64,000 nucleotides of DNA. Source: Microstegium vimineum (lineage: Eukaryota > Streptophyta > Magnoliopsida > Poales > Poaceae). Positions within the stretch are counted from its first letter, which is position 1. The number at the start of each line of letters is the position of its first letter. The notes beneath the pieces are model-generated. The model saw only the letters and a program-made list of their open reading frames with translations, had not been told where the DNA came from and made no database searches. Where the stretch lies: assembly GCA_022036555.1 (NCBI GenBank), contig CM039123.1:11347217-11411216 (forward strand). Reading direction: 5' to 3'. Positions 1-10,400 of this stretch are shown in pieces. A program made the position numbers and the translations under genes.

Positions 1-59
1 CTAAAAAACCTAGACCAACCATGGAGAAATTAGGAGGTTTTGCATTAAACAGAAAATAG

Positions 60-146
60 GCACTAAATTCTGGTCAACAAGGACTTGAACCTAGGTGGTC
101 TAGGCGGACAACCACACCCTCAACCAACTGAGCTAGACTCAGCTTC
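60..146 (-). mobile_element. tRNA-derived SINE 5' end
   Basis: Read on the minus strand this stretch has a Pol III box A-like motif (TAGCTCAGTTGG, around 126-138) and a box B-like motif (GGTTCAAGTCC, 81-91) at tRNA spacing. The ends do not pair into an acceptor stem, so it is a tRNA-related SINE head and not a tRNA gene. The 3' body would run toward position 1 and may leave the window. Confidence 0.55.
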
Positions 147-922
147 CTATGAAGAATAAATCTAATGCAAATCAAACTGAAGGTAGGATCGAAAGAGCTA
201 AATAATTGGTTAAAATAGATATGGGCATTGGCCATACTAGTGACCATCCATAAGAAACCTTCAGGTTTGCCAAATGCAGTCCTTGGCTCAACTCTTATCC
301 AAAGATCATATATTTCAATCAATTGTTTTCAACAGTATCAGTTTCAATCTCACGTGGTATTGTATTGTATTCTTTGTGCACAACTGTTGCATATTGCCAG
401 ATTCATCAAATTCATTTCAACTCAGATCCTCCGAAGTCCCATGTGGCACTGTTTTGTTTTGATTTTTTTTTTTGTGCATACCTGCTGCATACATATTGCC
501 AGACTCATCAAATTTTAAGGTATTAATGGTGATTGCAAATGATTTATCCATGATTGTTTGGTTTAACAATTTGCATTATTGAATAGCCAGTGCTCAAAGA
601 AACTCAAACACTGAAAGATTCATTCTTCATACCATCCAATACAATGAAGATAGGTTTCATGAAAAAGATAAACCTACTTTCATCCTCTACCAAGTTGAGT
701 TTTTACACAACCATTTCAAAGGAAGTCAAAGTTATGCAAGGGGATGGGAGATGCTTAGAGAACTAGAGCTAAGGTTCCATGATTATAATTAAGAACACTG
801 GAAACGTTATTTTTTAGGATACAATTAAAGTTGAAGTCATTGGTGATTGCGAATTCCTTCAAATAAGACAAAAAATAAACTTAAAGAAGTATTTGCAAAG
901 TAGGAGCACACCTACCCCAAGA
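147..922. other. Intergenic, 3' flank of the F-box gene
   Basis: AT-rich sequence with no convincing coding region on either strand. It should contain the 3' UTR and polyadenylation region of the minus-strand F-box gene that ends at 923. Nothing else was recognised. Confidence 0.5.
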
Positions 923-3304
923 TTACAACGGGCTAAACGGCCACACCAAACTTTCATGGCAGATAATAGGGCACAATTTGTAGCTACGATCTAAGATGTG
1001 CATGCTGTAGATGGTTTCAATTTCTGCCGTCTTGGGATCATAGTAGCCCAATGACGAACCTGCATTGAGCAAAATCCGTCCATCCTTTGGATCAACAGCC
1101 AACGGTGTAGTGTTCTCCAATGAGTAATCTGGTAAGAACTTCTCAAGCTCTATGTGATACTCCACTAACCAGAGGTCACAATCTTTCATCATCCATATGT
1201 CAATTGTGCTCACACTCTGATCTGAATAAGCCACACAAAGTGCACCCTGAAGCTGGAGGATGATCATATGCCCACAGTCATGGCTGCATGGTGGACCTTT
1301 CAGAACTTCAAATTCCTCTGTATTGACATTGAATGACACAATTTCGCATGTTGCAGAAACTGGTCCAAGATTTGGCTCTACCAACCAGTAAATCTTGCCA
1401 CTGACAAAAGCGGGTGGTGTAGCACTTACAGGTCTAGGAGGAGGGTCTACTTGACGCCATTGCTCATCATTAACATATTGCATTCTGCATTGTAGCTCAT
1501 AATATCTTGTTTCCAGGTTCTTCTCTTTGTAGGTAATATGCACAACAACATGCTTGTTAATCTCTGAATCGTATCCCAACCCAATACGCCCAGCAAACAA
1601 GGTTCCATCATTGTCCTCAAAAGATATGTGATTACAATACCCTATGGCAGGATTGCATACGAAATCCCAGAAAGCACAGCTCCCCACATTAAGGCCATGG
1701 ACAGGCTGGGGGGAACATACAAGATTAGCAAATGTGTGTGGTCTCTGTTCATCAGTGAATTTCTCCAGATCCATATAGGAACCAAAGCGGGGATCCATGA
1801 TGAACATGATCCTAAGGCTCTTATTCAAGTTTGCGTGAATAACATGTGATTGGATAAAGTGATCTGTCATGATCATTGCACGCCACTCTCTGCAAACCAA
1901 GCTCAACTCCAAAACAGAGCGTGCTGGTAGCCACTTGAGGATGTCGAACCAGGCTTCAGTTGTTGGTGACGAGGAAATCATCTCTTCAATTGTGCAGCCC
2001 ACAGGGACAAGACTCTCCTCATACAGACCTAGTGCTGGGATATTGTCATCCTCACAACAGCCAATGATAGTCTCATCTGGAGTGAATAAAATCTGTGGAG
2101 CATTATCATCTAGGTCCACCGCAAACACCTTGCAAGAACCTGTCCCGAACATCATCTTTTGTCCACCATCTGAGTAATATACGCCTAACGGGGCCATCCA
2201 GAGCGAGTTCAGAAGTGTGCGCTTAGATTCTGGCCATGCTGTTCGATCAATGCAACACAGTGTCTCCCAGCGGGCTTCATTGTAATCTCTTAGGACACAT
2301 ACATGATAAAGATCTTCACTATCTGGTTCTCCATAGCACAGGCATAAGCATCCATCCAGCTCTGTCATCACAGATGGTGCAGCATCGAAACCTAAGGGCG
2401 GTTGCAAGGAACCAAAGGTCTCATTGCTGATACTGAAAGTGACAATGCCACCATCTCGGCAGAGGAAGTGCAGATAACCATTCAAGTAAACAGCCGGTTT
2501 CTTCTCCTCCACCCAACACAAAGGAGGCGGTTCACCAGCTGGCCTCCAGTATGCAGGCTTGTTGAGCACAAACACGTCGCAGCTCGTGGAGCTTGCCATC
2601 CCAGTTTCACTCTCAGGGTTGCAGAACAAACGCACTACCTTGAATTCATTCCTCGCTTCGCAGTAACCAAGGCCGTAAGATACCTGAAAGAAGTGCGGCG
2701 GCGGATGGGACTGAAACAATTTAGCCCGCCAGGTCATCTTCATCGTCACCTTGGTATCTGGGAGAGGCAGGACGCCACCAGTGGAAGGATTGCAGACGAA
2801 GTACCCGTTGTAGTCGGTGCCACGGACGAGGATAAGGCCACGGCAAGGCTTGGTGAGAGGCACGATAATCCCATCAGAGAAATCGTCGGGCATGAGCTTC
2901 TGGACAGCACCACCGGGCCGCCACGAGTGGAGATAGTCGTCGTAGGCGGAGGTTACCGCTGTGAGGAGCAGTCTGGGGTGGTCCGGCCGATTGGTTCGCC
3001 GCAAGTGGAGATCGACGAAATAGGCGGACGAGAGCATGGCGAGCCACGCGTGGGAGAGACAGCGGAAGCGGCCCACCGACTTGGCCGGCAGCCGGGCGAG
3101 GATTTCCGTGATGACCTCCGTGGGAAGCACCGGAGCACCCTGGTTGCTGTCCGCCGTGGGCGCAGGTGGCGCTTCCTCCCCCATCCCGCTCGTGCCTGGC
3201 GGATGTTCTCCCGCGCTGGCGGCGCAGAGGGAACCGGTGGCGGCGGGACGGCGCGGCGAGGTAGGGTTTGTGGGAGACGGGGAACGGGTGGAGCAATGGG
3301 GCAT
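923..3304 (-). CDS. Two-F-box protein with F-box-associated repeats
   Basis: This is an intronless gene for 793 residues. The start is the ATG at 3304; the frame stays open upstream only through a T/A-rich run. An F-box lies at about residues 58-100 (key stretch LPTEVITEILARLPAKSVGR) and a second at about 447-490 (EAWFDILKWLPARSVLELS). Each is followed by about 300 residues resembling an F-box-associated beta-propeller. F-box proteins of this kind usually recruit targets to SCF ubiquitin ligases through SKP1; substrates are unknown here. Most family members have one F-box and about 400 residues, so this looks like an in-frame fusion of two tandem genes. A Mutator-like element sits 39 bp upstream of the ATG and must have displaced the promoter and most of the 5' UTR. 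The frame is intact. Confidence 0.9.
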   Translation of the reverse strand: MPHCSTRSPSPTNPTSPRRPAATGSLCAASAGEHPPGTSGMGEEAPPAPTADSNQGAPVLPTEVITEILARLPAKSVGRFRCLSHAWLAMLSSAYFVDLHLRRTNRPDHPRLLLTAVTSAYDDYLHSWRPGGAVQKLMPDDFSDGIIVPLTKPCRGLILVRGTDYNGYFVCNPSTGGVLPLPDTKVTMKMTWRAKLFQSHPPPHFFQVSYGLGYCEARNEFKVVRLFCNPESETGMASSTSCDVFVLNKPAYWRPAGEPPPLCWVEEKKPAVYLNGYLHFLCRDGGIVTFSISNETFGSLQPPLGFDAAPSVMTELDGCLCLCYGEPDSEDLYHVCVLRDYNEARWETLCCIDRTAWPESKRTLLNSLWMAPLGVYYSDGGQKMMFGTGSCKVFAVDLDDNAPQILFTPDETIIGCCEDDNIPALGLYEESLVPVGCTIEEMISSSPTTEAWFDILKWLPARSVLELSLVCREWRAMIMTDHFIQSHVIHANLNKSLRIMFIMDPRFGSYMDLEKFTDEQRPHTFANLVCSPQPVHGLNVGSCAFWDFVCNPAIGYCNHISFEDNDGTLFAGRIGLGYDSEINKHVVVHITYKEKNLETRYYELQCRMQYVNDEQWRQVDPPPRPVSATPPAFVSGKIYWLVEPNLGPVSATCEIVSFNVNTEEFEVLKGPPCSHDCGHMIILQLQGALCVAYSDQSVSTIDIWMMKDCDLWLVEYHIELEKFLPDYSLENTTPLAVDPKDGRILLNAGSSLGYYDPKTAEIETIYSMHILDRSYKLCPIICHESLVWPFSPL

Positions 3305-3342
3305 GTAAATGCCAGTTTTTTTTTTTAAGAAGAATAGGATCA

Positions 3343-3351
3343 AATATTATA
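3343..3351. repeat. 9-bp target site duplication, left copy
   Basis: AATATTATA here is repeated exactly at 10711-10719, immediately outside the two inverted-repeat ends of the 7.4-kb element. Nine bases is the standard target duplication of Mutator superfamily transposons. Confidence 0.85.
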
Positions 3352-3440
3352 GAAAAAAGTCCAGTTTTGCTCCCTCATGTATCATGAAAGTCTGATTTTG
3401 CTCCTCAAATTCGAAAACCAGACAAAACTCTTCCCTCATC
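3352..3440 (+). repeat. Left terminal inverted repeat of the MULE
   Basis: This is the left arm. Besides the outer 20 bases, AAAGTCTGATTTTGCTCC and AAAACCAGACA are shared in inverted form with 10622-10710, with scattered substitutions and small gaps. Confidence 0.82.
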
Positions 3441-3857
3441 TACTGAAACCATGCACAAAACCTCCTTAGACTGTTGCCTAAACACGTGACCCATTGCAAA
3501 GTTTGGGTCCTTCACAGGAGATGGGTCACGGACCCAAATCTTCTCTTTTCCAACAGCAGAGGCAAAAACAGACCACGGTCCAGGCAGTTTCTTTCGCGGC
3601 GGTAGGGTGAAATTTTCCGCGGGAAACGGAGGCCTCGTGCGAGCCAAGTGCTACTGCGGATTTTTTTGATGGCGGATTAATTTGCCACCCCGGCTGCTCG
3701 AAGGGACGGACTCAGGTGGCAGCGGGGCTGCTCGCGTTAGCCCGGGCTGCTCGCCCAAGTGTCCGCACAAGGTTGGCGTTTGTGCAAGAGTCAATTAGAA
3801 ATAGCCACACAGGTAATTTGATTTTCTGATAATTTGTTCGATGTCACATTCCTTTTA
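3441..3857. other. MULE subterminal sequence without a gene
   Basis: This is a moderately GC-rich stretch between the left inverted repeat and the nested PIF-like sequence. It contains the CACGTG hexamer at 3484-3489 and no coding region I can support. Confidence 0.45.
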
Positions 3858-3977
3858 GGGCATGTGTGTTTCGCCCCAAATCCAAGTGGATTGGAGAGGA
3901 TCGAAGGGGATTGACAGGGATTTTGATTTATAGAGATCAAATCCCTCTCAATCTCCTTCAATCCCTCTCAAGCACGT
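3858..3977. repeat. Tourist/PIF-type end with foldback
   Basis: After TTA (3855-3857) the sequence begins GGGCATGTGTGTTTCGCCCC, a typical PIF/Harbinger or Tourist terminus with a TTA target site. About 3893-3932 and 3936-3973 form an imperfect inverted repeat: GATTGGAGAGGATCGAAGG pairs with the reverse complement of CTCCTTCAATCCCTCTC. It is either the left terminus of the PIF element that carries the downstream transposase or a truncated Tourist MITE beside it. I could not find the matching right terminus. Confidence 0.5.
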
Positions 3978-4040
3978 GATTTATGGCTAATTGTTCCTAA
4001 ATCGGCTTGGCTTTAGACCTCGACTGGGGTTGTTTTGGCC

Positions 4041-5485
4041 ATGGCTTGGAGCTACGTCAAAATGTCAATGTTTGGGACAGCCACAACAAACTCCAAGGAG
4101 GATGAGATCATAGGTGTGGTGGCTGTCCTTGCCCAGACACCACAAAGACGCCCTTGGGGAGGTTCAGTACCAGGCCACAAGACTTACAAGCGTGATCGAC
4201 TTGCAGCAGACTGGCAGCTGAATCAAGACTACTTCATTGAACGTCCACTTTACAACGACGAGCATTTCAGAAGAAGGTACAATTTTAGTTGCCAAACTAT
4301 AGAATTAATTTGATACGATTTTTAGTTGTAAGAGGAAGGTACAATTTTCAGAAGAAGGAGCATTTCGGAAGAATTAATTTGATAAAAAAACTATAATTTT
4401 TGGCTGTAGGTTTCGCATGAGACGGGAATTGTTCCTTCGGATGTGTCCTTCGGATAGTGGATGAGGTCACAGCCAAGAATAGGTTCTTCCAACAGAGGAG
4501 AAATGCTGCTGGACAGTTAGGATTCTCTGCTCTTCACAAGTGCACGGTAGCTCTGAAGATGCTAGCATATGGAGGCCCAGCTGATGAGTTGGATGATCAT
4601 TTGAGAATGGGAGAGAGTACTGTCCTGGAGACCCTGAAAGAATTTGTTACGACTGTGATCAAGCTGTTTGGCAAAGAATTTTTTCGTCCTCCCAGAAGTG
4701 AGGAGATAGAGCACATATTAAGCATCAATTTGGCCAGAGGTTTCTCGGGAATGATAGGCAACATCGATTGCATGCACTGGGAATGGTCTAGCTGCCCAAT
4801 CGGTTGGCAAGGCATGTACAAAGGGCACAAAGGCAAGCCAACTCTAATACTTGAGGCAGTGGCGACAGAGGATCTTAGGATTTGGCATGCTTACTTTGGT
4901 TTACCAGGGTCTCACAATGACATTAATGTTTTGCATCGGTCTAATGTTTTTGATGATTTGGCTAATGGAAGGGCACCCTCTATTGAGTTCCATGTCAACG
5001 ACAACATCTATTCCCTTGGATACTACCTAGCAGATGGCATCTATCCCGATTGGGCTACACTAGTGAAAAGCATTCCAATGCCAGTTAGCAACAAGCAAAA
5101 GGTTTTTTCACAGCGTCAGGAGTCATGTAGAAAGGATGTTGAGAGAGCTTTCGGTGTCTTACAGGCTAAGTGGAAAATCTTGCATAGGCCAGCCCGTTTA
5201 TGGAAACCAAAAGTACTTAATTCCATCATGCGTGCTTGTGTCATACTTCACAACATGGTAGTTGAAGATGAGCGCGGGGTTCAGCTACCCACTGTCCACC
5301 CATCAGAATGGCCTGGAGTGGCTAACCCACCTATTAACCAGGATAGAGAAATCTCGGGAATAGAGAAACTTGTTGATGCACAAAACATCAAGACGGCAGC
5401 ATTGCTTCAGAACGACCTGATGGAACACATGTGGACGCTATACGGCCAGTGCTCTGGTACTTTTGCTCCTAATCACAGCAACTAA
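4041..5485 (+). pseudogene. PIF/Harbinger DDE transposase, frameshifted
   Basis: The first coding block starts at ATG 4041 and ends at 4276 before a GT...AG intron (4277-4409). The second runs from 4410 to 5485. The DDE nuclease domain is recognisable: GNIDCMHW (first Asp), GLPGSHNDINVL (second Asp) and KDVERAFGVLQAKW (Glu). Together with the Myb-like partner at 6313-7499 this is the usual two-gene make-up of PIF/Harbinger elements. The break is a 13-bp tandem duplication (CCTTCGGATGTGT unit, about 4434-4455) just after exon 2 begins. It shifts the frame by one base, so the spliced frame stops at the TGA at 4462-4464. The long downstream frame lacks a nearby ATG and begins with GTG at 4457. 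The protein should not be made as one piece. Confidence 0.88.
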
Positions 5486-6312
5486 AGTCTGTAGTTGTAG
5501 GTTCAATTTCTTTGTTGTCGTCTCTGTATTTAGCTGTGGTTTTATTAGTTGTAGGTTTGACAGGAACTGAAGTCTTTGTTGTAGGTTTAGCTGTAGCCAG
5601 CCTACTGATGAGCCTTTGTATTTTGGTGGCAGCACACGTGAACTATAGTGGCTGCAAGATATTTTGCTGCTTGTTGATAACAAATATATGATATTATGTC
5701 AGAGTTCTATAAATATTTCAGAGTGGTGTGCACTTTCAATCTACAAGGCTTTTGATTATTGTTGATTATTGTATTTGTGGCCATGGAATTTCAGATGATG
5801 GTTTTGCTTCTGTTATCCATTACAGTCCAGTGGTCTTGAATTTGAGACATGGGAGTCTGCACCAGTGGTCATAAATTCTTATGCTAAGTATCATTTTTCA
5901 TGTCTCGGCTCTCTTCAATGAAATGATATTTAAGAAAAATGTTTCGTCAAACTTTCTGAGTTCTGACTGCTTGTTTGCATAGCAACCACAGAAAATAGTT
6001 GTGCATGTTTTCTCATTTAATCACATACTCCAGGACTAGCAAGATTTTTAATCAATTAAAAGAGTGACAAAAACTGCACACAATGCATCAGTGATCCAAA
6101 AGCAATCACAAAGAATATAATGGACCTTTTTCACAAAAGAACATCATATTGATACGGCAGTGCCATGTTACTCATACAACTTCAGTAGTTCACATTAACG
6201 GACATACATTAGTTCACAACACTACAGATAATACACCATTTCAACTTGAACATCAGTAGTTCACATTAATTCAACTCTAGTTCAACTCGAACATATATCT
6301 AAGACACGCTCC
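5486..6312. other. Spacer between the convergent PIF genes
   Basis: AT-rich spacer between the 3' ends of the plus-strand transposase and the minus-strand Myb-like gene. It should hold both 3' UTRs. No other feature is visible. Confidence 0.5.
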
Positions 6313-7499
6313 TTAGTCTTCGTTGTTTGAAGGACTGATGAACCCTCTACGCTCCATGATTTGCTGCTGCATGCCGAGATAATAGTTTTTCAGATAAGGG
6401 GGGACCTTCTCAATGTCAATTGACATAATACTAGACTCAGCTGTTATTAGTTGAGCCTCTGTCTGCTTCTCCCTAATCTTATTTTCCTTCTTTTGCTGCT
6501 GCACAGTCATCTTCATATACTTCTTCTGAAGGCTGAAAAGATTCCTTTAAATTTTAATTTTTTTCATCCTTCCTACTAAGGATTTCAGCCATTTGCTGGT
6601 CTTGCTTTTGTTCGGTCTTCTCTGATTTCTCCTGCAACCTCTGGAGGACTTCAACAGCCATACTAGATGACGATGTCTCTATGAAGCTCTTTGATCTACG
6701 CCTCTTCGCACTATCCCTACCCTCAGGTCGTGATGTGTCTATATCCTCATTCCCAGATTCTGCATGGCTCTGATTTGGAGGAGATAGCATTCCATCAGGT
6801 GATGTAGAGTTGTTTAGCTCAAGAAACTTGTTGTTCCATTTGGCCTCATTGCGAAGTTTTTTTCAGCAATGCATGATGGTAAAAGGTTCTATCTTCTCAT
6901 ACATTTGTACAACATCATCTATCTGCAGATATGAATATATATTAATCTGGTTAGAAAATAAACATATAGAAACTAAAGAGATGGACAACAACATGAGTGA
7001 AAGTATACCCGATCCTGCTCATTTTTTCCGCTCTCATTCTGCCTATCAATAGCTGATTTGTGCCCACAGAACTTGTTCATCGCTTTCTGAATCAATGCCC
7101 ACCTATGCTGAATTGCAATCTGGCTACGGTTGGACCCTTCAGGCTTATGCTCATTGAAATAATCATGCATCCTCTTGTAATAACCACCTGAAGTCTGATT
7201 CACACCTGCATGTTATGCCACCATGTTATTTGGCCATCAAAGGGTCAAAAATTTCTTAAAAAATGTTACAAACTATTACCGGTAATAGGGTCTTTGCTAA
7301 TATTCAGAAATGCCGAACACACCACCAAGTCCTCCTCTTTGGTGAATGCAGTTCCTCTCCTGGACATGTTTTTCTTCTTTGCGGCCCTCTCTAAGATCAA
7401 TGATGGAGGGTTCGGAGAGCCATGGTTGTTGTCAATGGAGAACCCCTGACTAGATTGCCCATTCATAGGTGGGCAGGACATTTGGGAGGAACCATACAT
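6313..7499 (-). pseudogene. PIF/Harbinger Myb/SANT-like partner protein, broken
   Basis: The start is the ATG at 7499. Inferred exons are 7499-7280, 7205-7009 and 6922 onward, with introns 7279-7206 and 7008-6923 that keep phase. The trihelix/SANT-like domain is visible (GTAFTKEEDLVVCSAFLNIS, GGYYKRMHDYFNEH, IQHRWALIQKAMNKFCG), followed by a basic, Ser-rich linker and a coiled C-terminal part of the NAM-associated type. In PIF/Harbinger elements this DNA-binding protein helps the transposase act. The third exon has TGA at 6863-6865 where the family has Trp after MHC, and there are further frame breaks near 6540-6560. The C-terminal frame ending at 6313 is otherwise well kept. With the frameshifted transposase this shows that the nested element is dead. 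Confidence 0.82.
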
Positions 7500-8400
7500 G
7501 TTGAACTAGTGAAGAAAAGAATTGTTAATCATTGATGTATTGATATGCAAATAGAACAAACCATCAAATGCAAGGCTGCAATAATTAAACCAGGGGGTTT
7601 GGCGAAACATCCAAAGATTGCAAAGCGGTGGAATAACCAAAAGCCCACTGATCTGCCCAAAATATTTCTTCAAATTCTCCAGCGTGACCACTTGTGCCAC
7701 TAAAAATATTATCCATCGTCCTACTACAAAGAGATTCAATTAAACATAGCACAAAAGGTAGGAGCTCCGGATAAAAACAACATGCTAAATTTGGAAAGCC
7801 AATACATCAGAATTACAATTGAAAGTGTGTGGAGCAGCTACAGCTAAATAAACACAAAAAAAACTATGCTAATCTCAATATCACTATAATCTGAAACGCC
7901 AGTACACATGTAGTGTTTGGCATGTGGAGATCTCTCTTGAAACGGAAACTTATAGAAGGATATTGATACACAACAAAATAACTTCCAACTAACTCAGATG
8001 CCCAGTTCTAGATAAAGAAATTGTTTCAACACTAAAATGTAAAGCTGAATTCTACAAGCTTTAGACTTTCTAATTAAACTGCTATAGAAAATATCAGATA
8101 ACTCTATCTAAATTAAAATTTCTAATTAAAATCCACTCCAAGACGATGTGAAACAGAATGAGCTCATTGAGAGTAATTTATTGTTATACTTCACCCAAAA
8201 ACATTGCAGCAGGAAGACGAACGGACTCTCTGTGCTATAGCTACCAAGCCAAAAATAAATTAGTGCTCGAGGAGACTACTTCAGAATTCAGGGGGACGAG
8301 CACATTGGCAGCAGGTGTCTCTTGCTTTCACACAGATCCACCAAAATCCAAAATCCAAAATCCCCCACCACAAGGCCACAAGCATAGGGGCTAGCTGAGT
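7500..8400. other. AT-rich sequence upstream of the Myb-like gene
   Basis: No coding region is supported. It probably includes the promoter side of the Myb-like gene and the right end of the nested PIF element, whose terminus I could not place. Confidence 0.4.
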
Positions 8401-8461
8401 GCCTGGTGACCTGGTCGTCTAGGAGTTGGCCGGTCGGCGGCAGCCGAAACGTGGAGCAGCA

Positions 8462-8590
8462 GCGGATGTGCCGCTGTGGCGGGGACGCACCGTCGCGGGG
8501 CGGACTGCCCAGGATTCCGTGGCGGCCAGCGCGAGCGTGTGGTGGCGGCGGATGTGCCGCTGTGGCGGGGATGCGCCGTCGCGGGGCGGA
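8462..8590. repeat. Two 43-bp direct repeats in GC-rich DNA
   Basis: A unit beginning GCGGATGTGCCGCTGTGGCG at 8462-8504 recurs at 8548-8590 with two base changes, an 86-bp offset. Several GC-rich frames stay open across it, but none resembles a known protein. Confidence 0.7.
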
Positions 8591-10124
8591 TTAGCCATGG
8601 TGGTGGCGGCGAGCGGCATGCCTAGAGGACGCGATGGTCGGGCGGGGTGGGCTGGCCAAGGAATCATACCTGCAAAGCCTAGCTCAGTGCAGATCTCGCC
8701 GTCGTCGACGCTCGGTGCGCTTTCCTCTTCGTTCCCCTCCCGCCAAAACGGTTGTGCGAGCGCGCCCCTCGGCGAGGAGAGAGACAGGGAGAGAGGACGC
8801 TTATTTGGGTTGTGCTTGGCCTCCTACCCAAAATAGGTCACGGCTGTGTCTTCTCTGTTGGAGGCTGATTTCATCCCCAAATACATTGTGTGCTACCCAA
8901 AATGAGTTTGGGTCATCTTGTTGGAGTTAGTCTTAGCTGGTTTGGATTCCGGTTTTTGCCCAGCTGTCACCACGTCAGAATTAGAACCATGCAGCTAGGA
9001 CTGCAAAGGGTGGTGGCAGCGAGACGCAGATTAAGTGACTTCGTTGTATCTTTCCCTACCAAATCCACCAATCATCCAAGAGGGCTGCAGCCACTTTTAG
9101 CCTGGGTTCGGCTTCTCTCCCGTGAAGACAAGCGCTCACGGCAAGAGTGCATGGCCGGCGCACCGGGTACGTGGCGGAGCGACTGCGCGTGGCCGTCACG
9201 GCGAGCATGCAGTGGGCGCGGAGGGCGGTGAGGCGAGCGTCGACAGGGCCTAGAGCACAGCGAGATTGCACGGCCACCGCGGAGGGCCGAGCGGCGACCT
9301 GTGTGGTCGGCGTTCCGGGTTCCGGCCACCACGGAGGGCTGGTGCGGAGGGCCGAGCGTGCAGCACGGGCTCCGAGCGGACGCGGCCGGTGCGGAGGGTG
9401 TTCGAGGCAGAGCATGCGAGGGCGAACGTTCCAAGCAAAGCGTTTGATATTATCCAGTGAACTTCCACCAAGACATCATACAGATCGTTCGTGCATCCAA
9501 ACAAGTTAGCATGGCATGTTCATCGATGGAGTGGTTCATGAAATTATTGAATCCATTGAATCGAAATCAAGCAGACACATCCCAGCAGTCTCTGCAGCCG
9601 CCTAGAACACCACTGCTCCTCCATCGATCACACCGCAGCAGAGCGCCTAGACCCTCTACGGTCTGGTGGCGTGCGGCCTCTTCCATGGCGCCGCAGCGGT
9701 GCGTGAGGCCGGCGATTTGTGCCCCAGCGGAGGCGTGCGAGGGCGGAGCCCCCCGGTGGGCACGGCCGTCGCAAGCGGGGAACGGAGCAGCGCGCCGTCG
9801 AGGGTCGCCACCACCATGGATCTCCGCCCGGCGAGGCGGGACATGTCGCACTTGTCAACGGACAAGAACGGCTCGCTCTCGCCCTCGCGTGGGGGCGGAC
9901 GCAGCGCGGGCACGGGCAAGCGTGGCAGCGGCCGGCAAGCGAGCAGCCTGCGTAGCGGCGGCCATCCCCGGAGGATCAACACGTACGGCGTGCAGTTCGA
10001 CGACCGCTTCAACATCTCCAGACGTGCATGTGCGTCAACGACAGTGAGTGCGTCGACTCCAGGAACGGCTGTGGCCAGCAGAGCGCACGAGGCGGAGCTC
10101 GCTACCCGGGGAACCGCGGCGCGC
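8591..10124. other. GC-rich filler of the MULE, no intact gene
   Basis: This high-GC sequence stays open in several frames on both strands because stop codons are rare, and those frames overlap one another without homology. A short plus-strand stretch around 10027-10080 (VNDSECVDSRNG) vaguely resembles the EGF part of wall-associated kinases, which is too little to call. Captured gene pieces in such blocks are typical of Pack-MULEs. Confidence 0.5.
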
Positions 10125-10400
10125 GCTCGCCCAGGCTGCCGCAGCCGCGTCGCCACGAGCTAGGCGCGGGAACTCGCCACCGTCGCGCCCGCAGCAGAGC
10201 CCGGCGACCGAGGCGCCCGCGGCAGAGCTCGGCGACCGGCGGAGCCGCGGCCGGCGCTCGCCCAGGCTGCCGCGCCCGCGTCGCCTCGAGCTAGGCGCGG
10301 GAACTCGCCACCGTCGCGCTCGCGGAGGAGCTCGGCGACCGGCGAAGCCGCGGCCGGCGCTCGCCCAGGCAGCGGGTGGGCCCGTCCGCGCCGACCAGCC
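10125..10400. repeat. Degenerate GC-rich tandem repeat
   Basis: GCTCGCCCAGGC begins units at 10125, 10256 and 10359 (spacings 131 and 103 bp). Units share CTAGGCGCGGGAACTCGCCA, CTCGGCGACCGGCG and GCCGCGGCCGGC. The array abuts the DXS-like fragment and probably arose by local duplication inside the MULE. Confidence 0.7.

Noticed and set aside
60..146. A functional tRNA gene
   Set aside because: Box A and B fit, but the ends do not form an acceptor stem, so SINE is preferred.
2402..3328. 308-codon plus-strand frame opposite the F-box gene
   Set aside because: Antisense to a well-supported gene, Arg/Gly-rich, no homology.
3858..3977. Calling the full PIF element with both ends
   Set aside because: The left end is plausible, but no matching right inverted repeat with TTA was found between 7500 and 10600.
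4457..5485. Transposase frame taken as a complete gene from 4457
   Set aside because: It would start with GTG. The 13-bp duplication and upstream exon show it is the downstream part of a broken gene.
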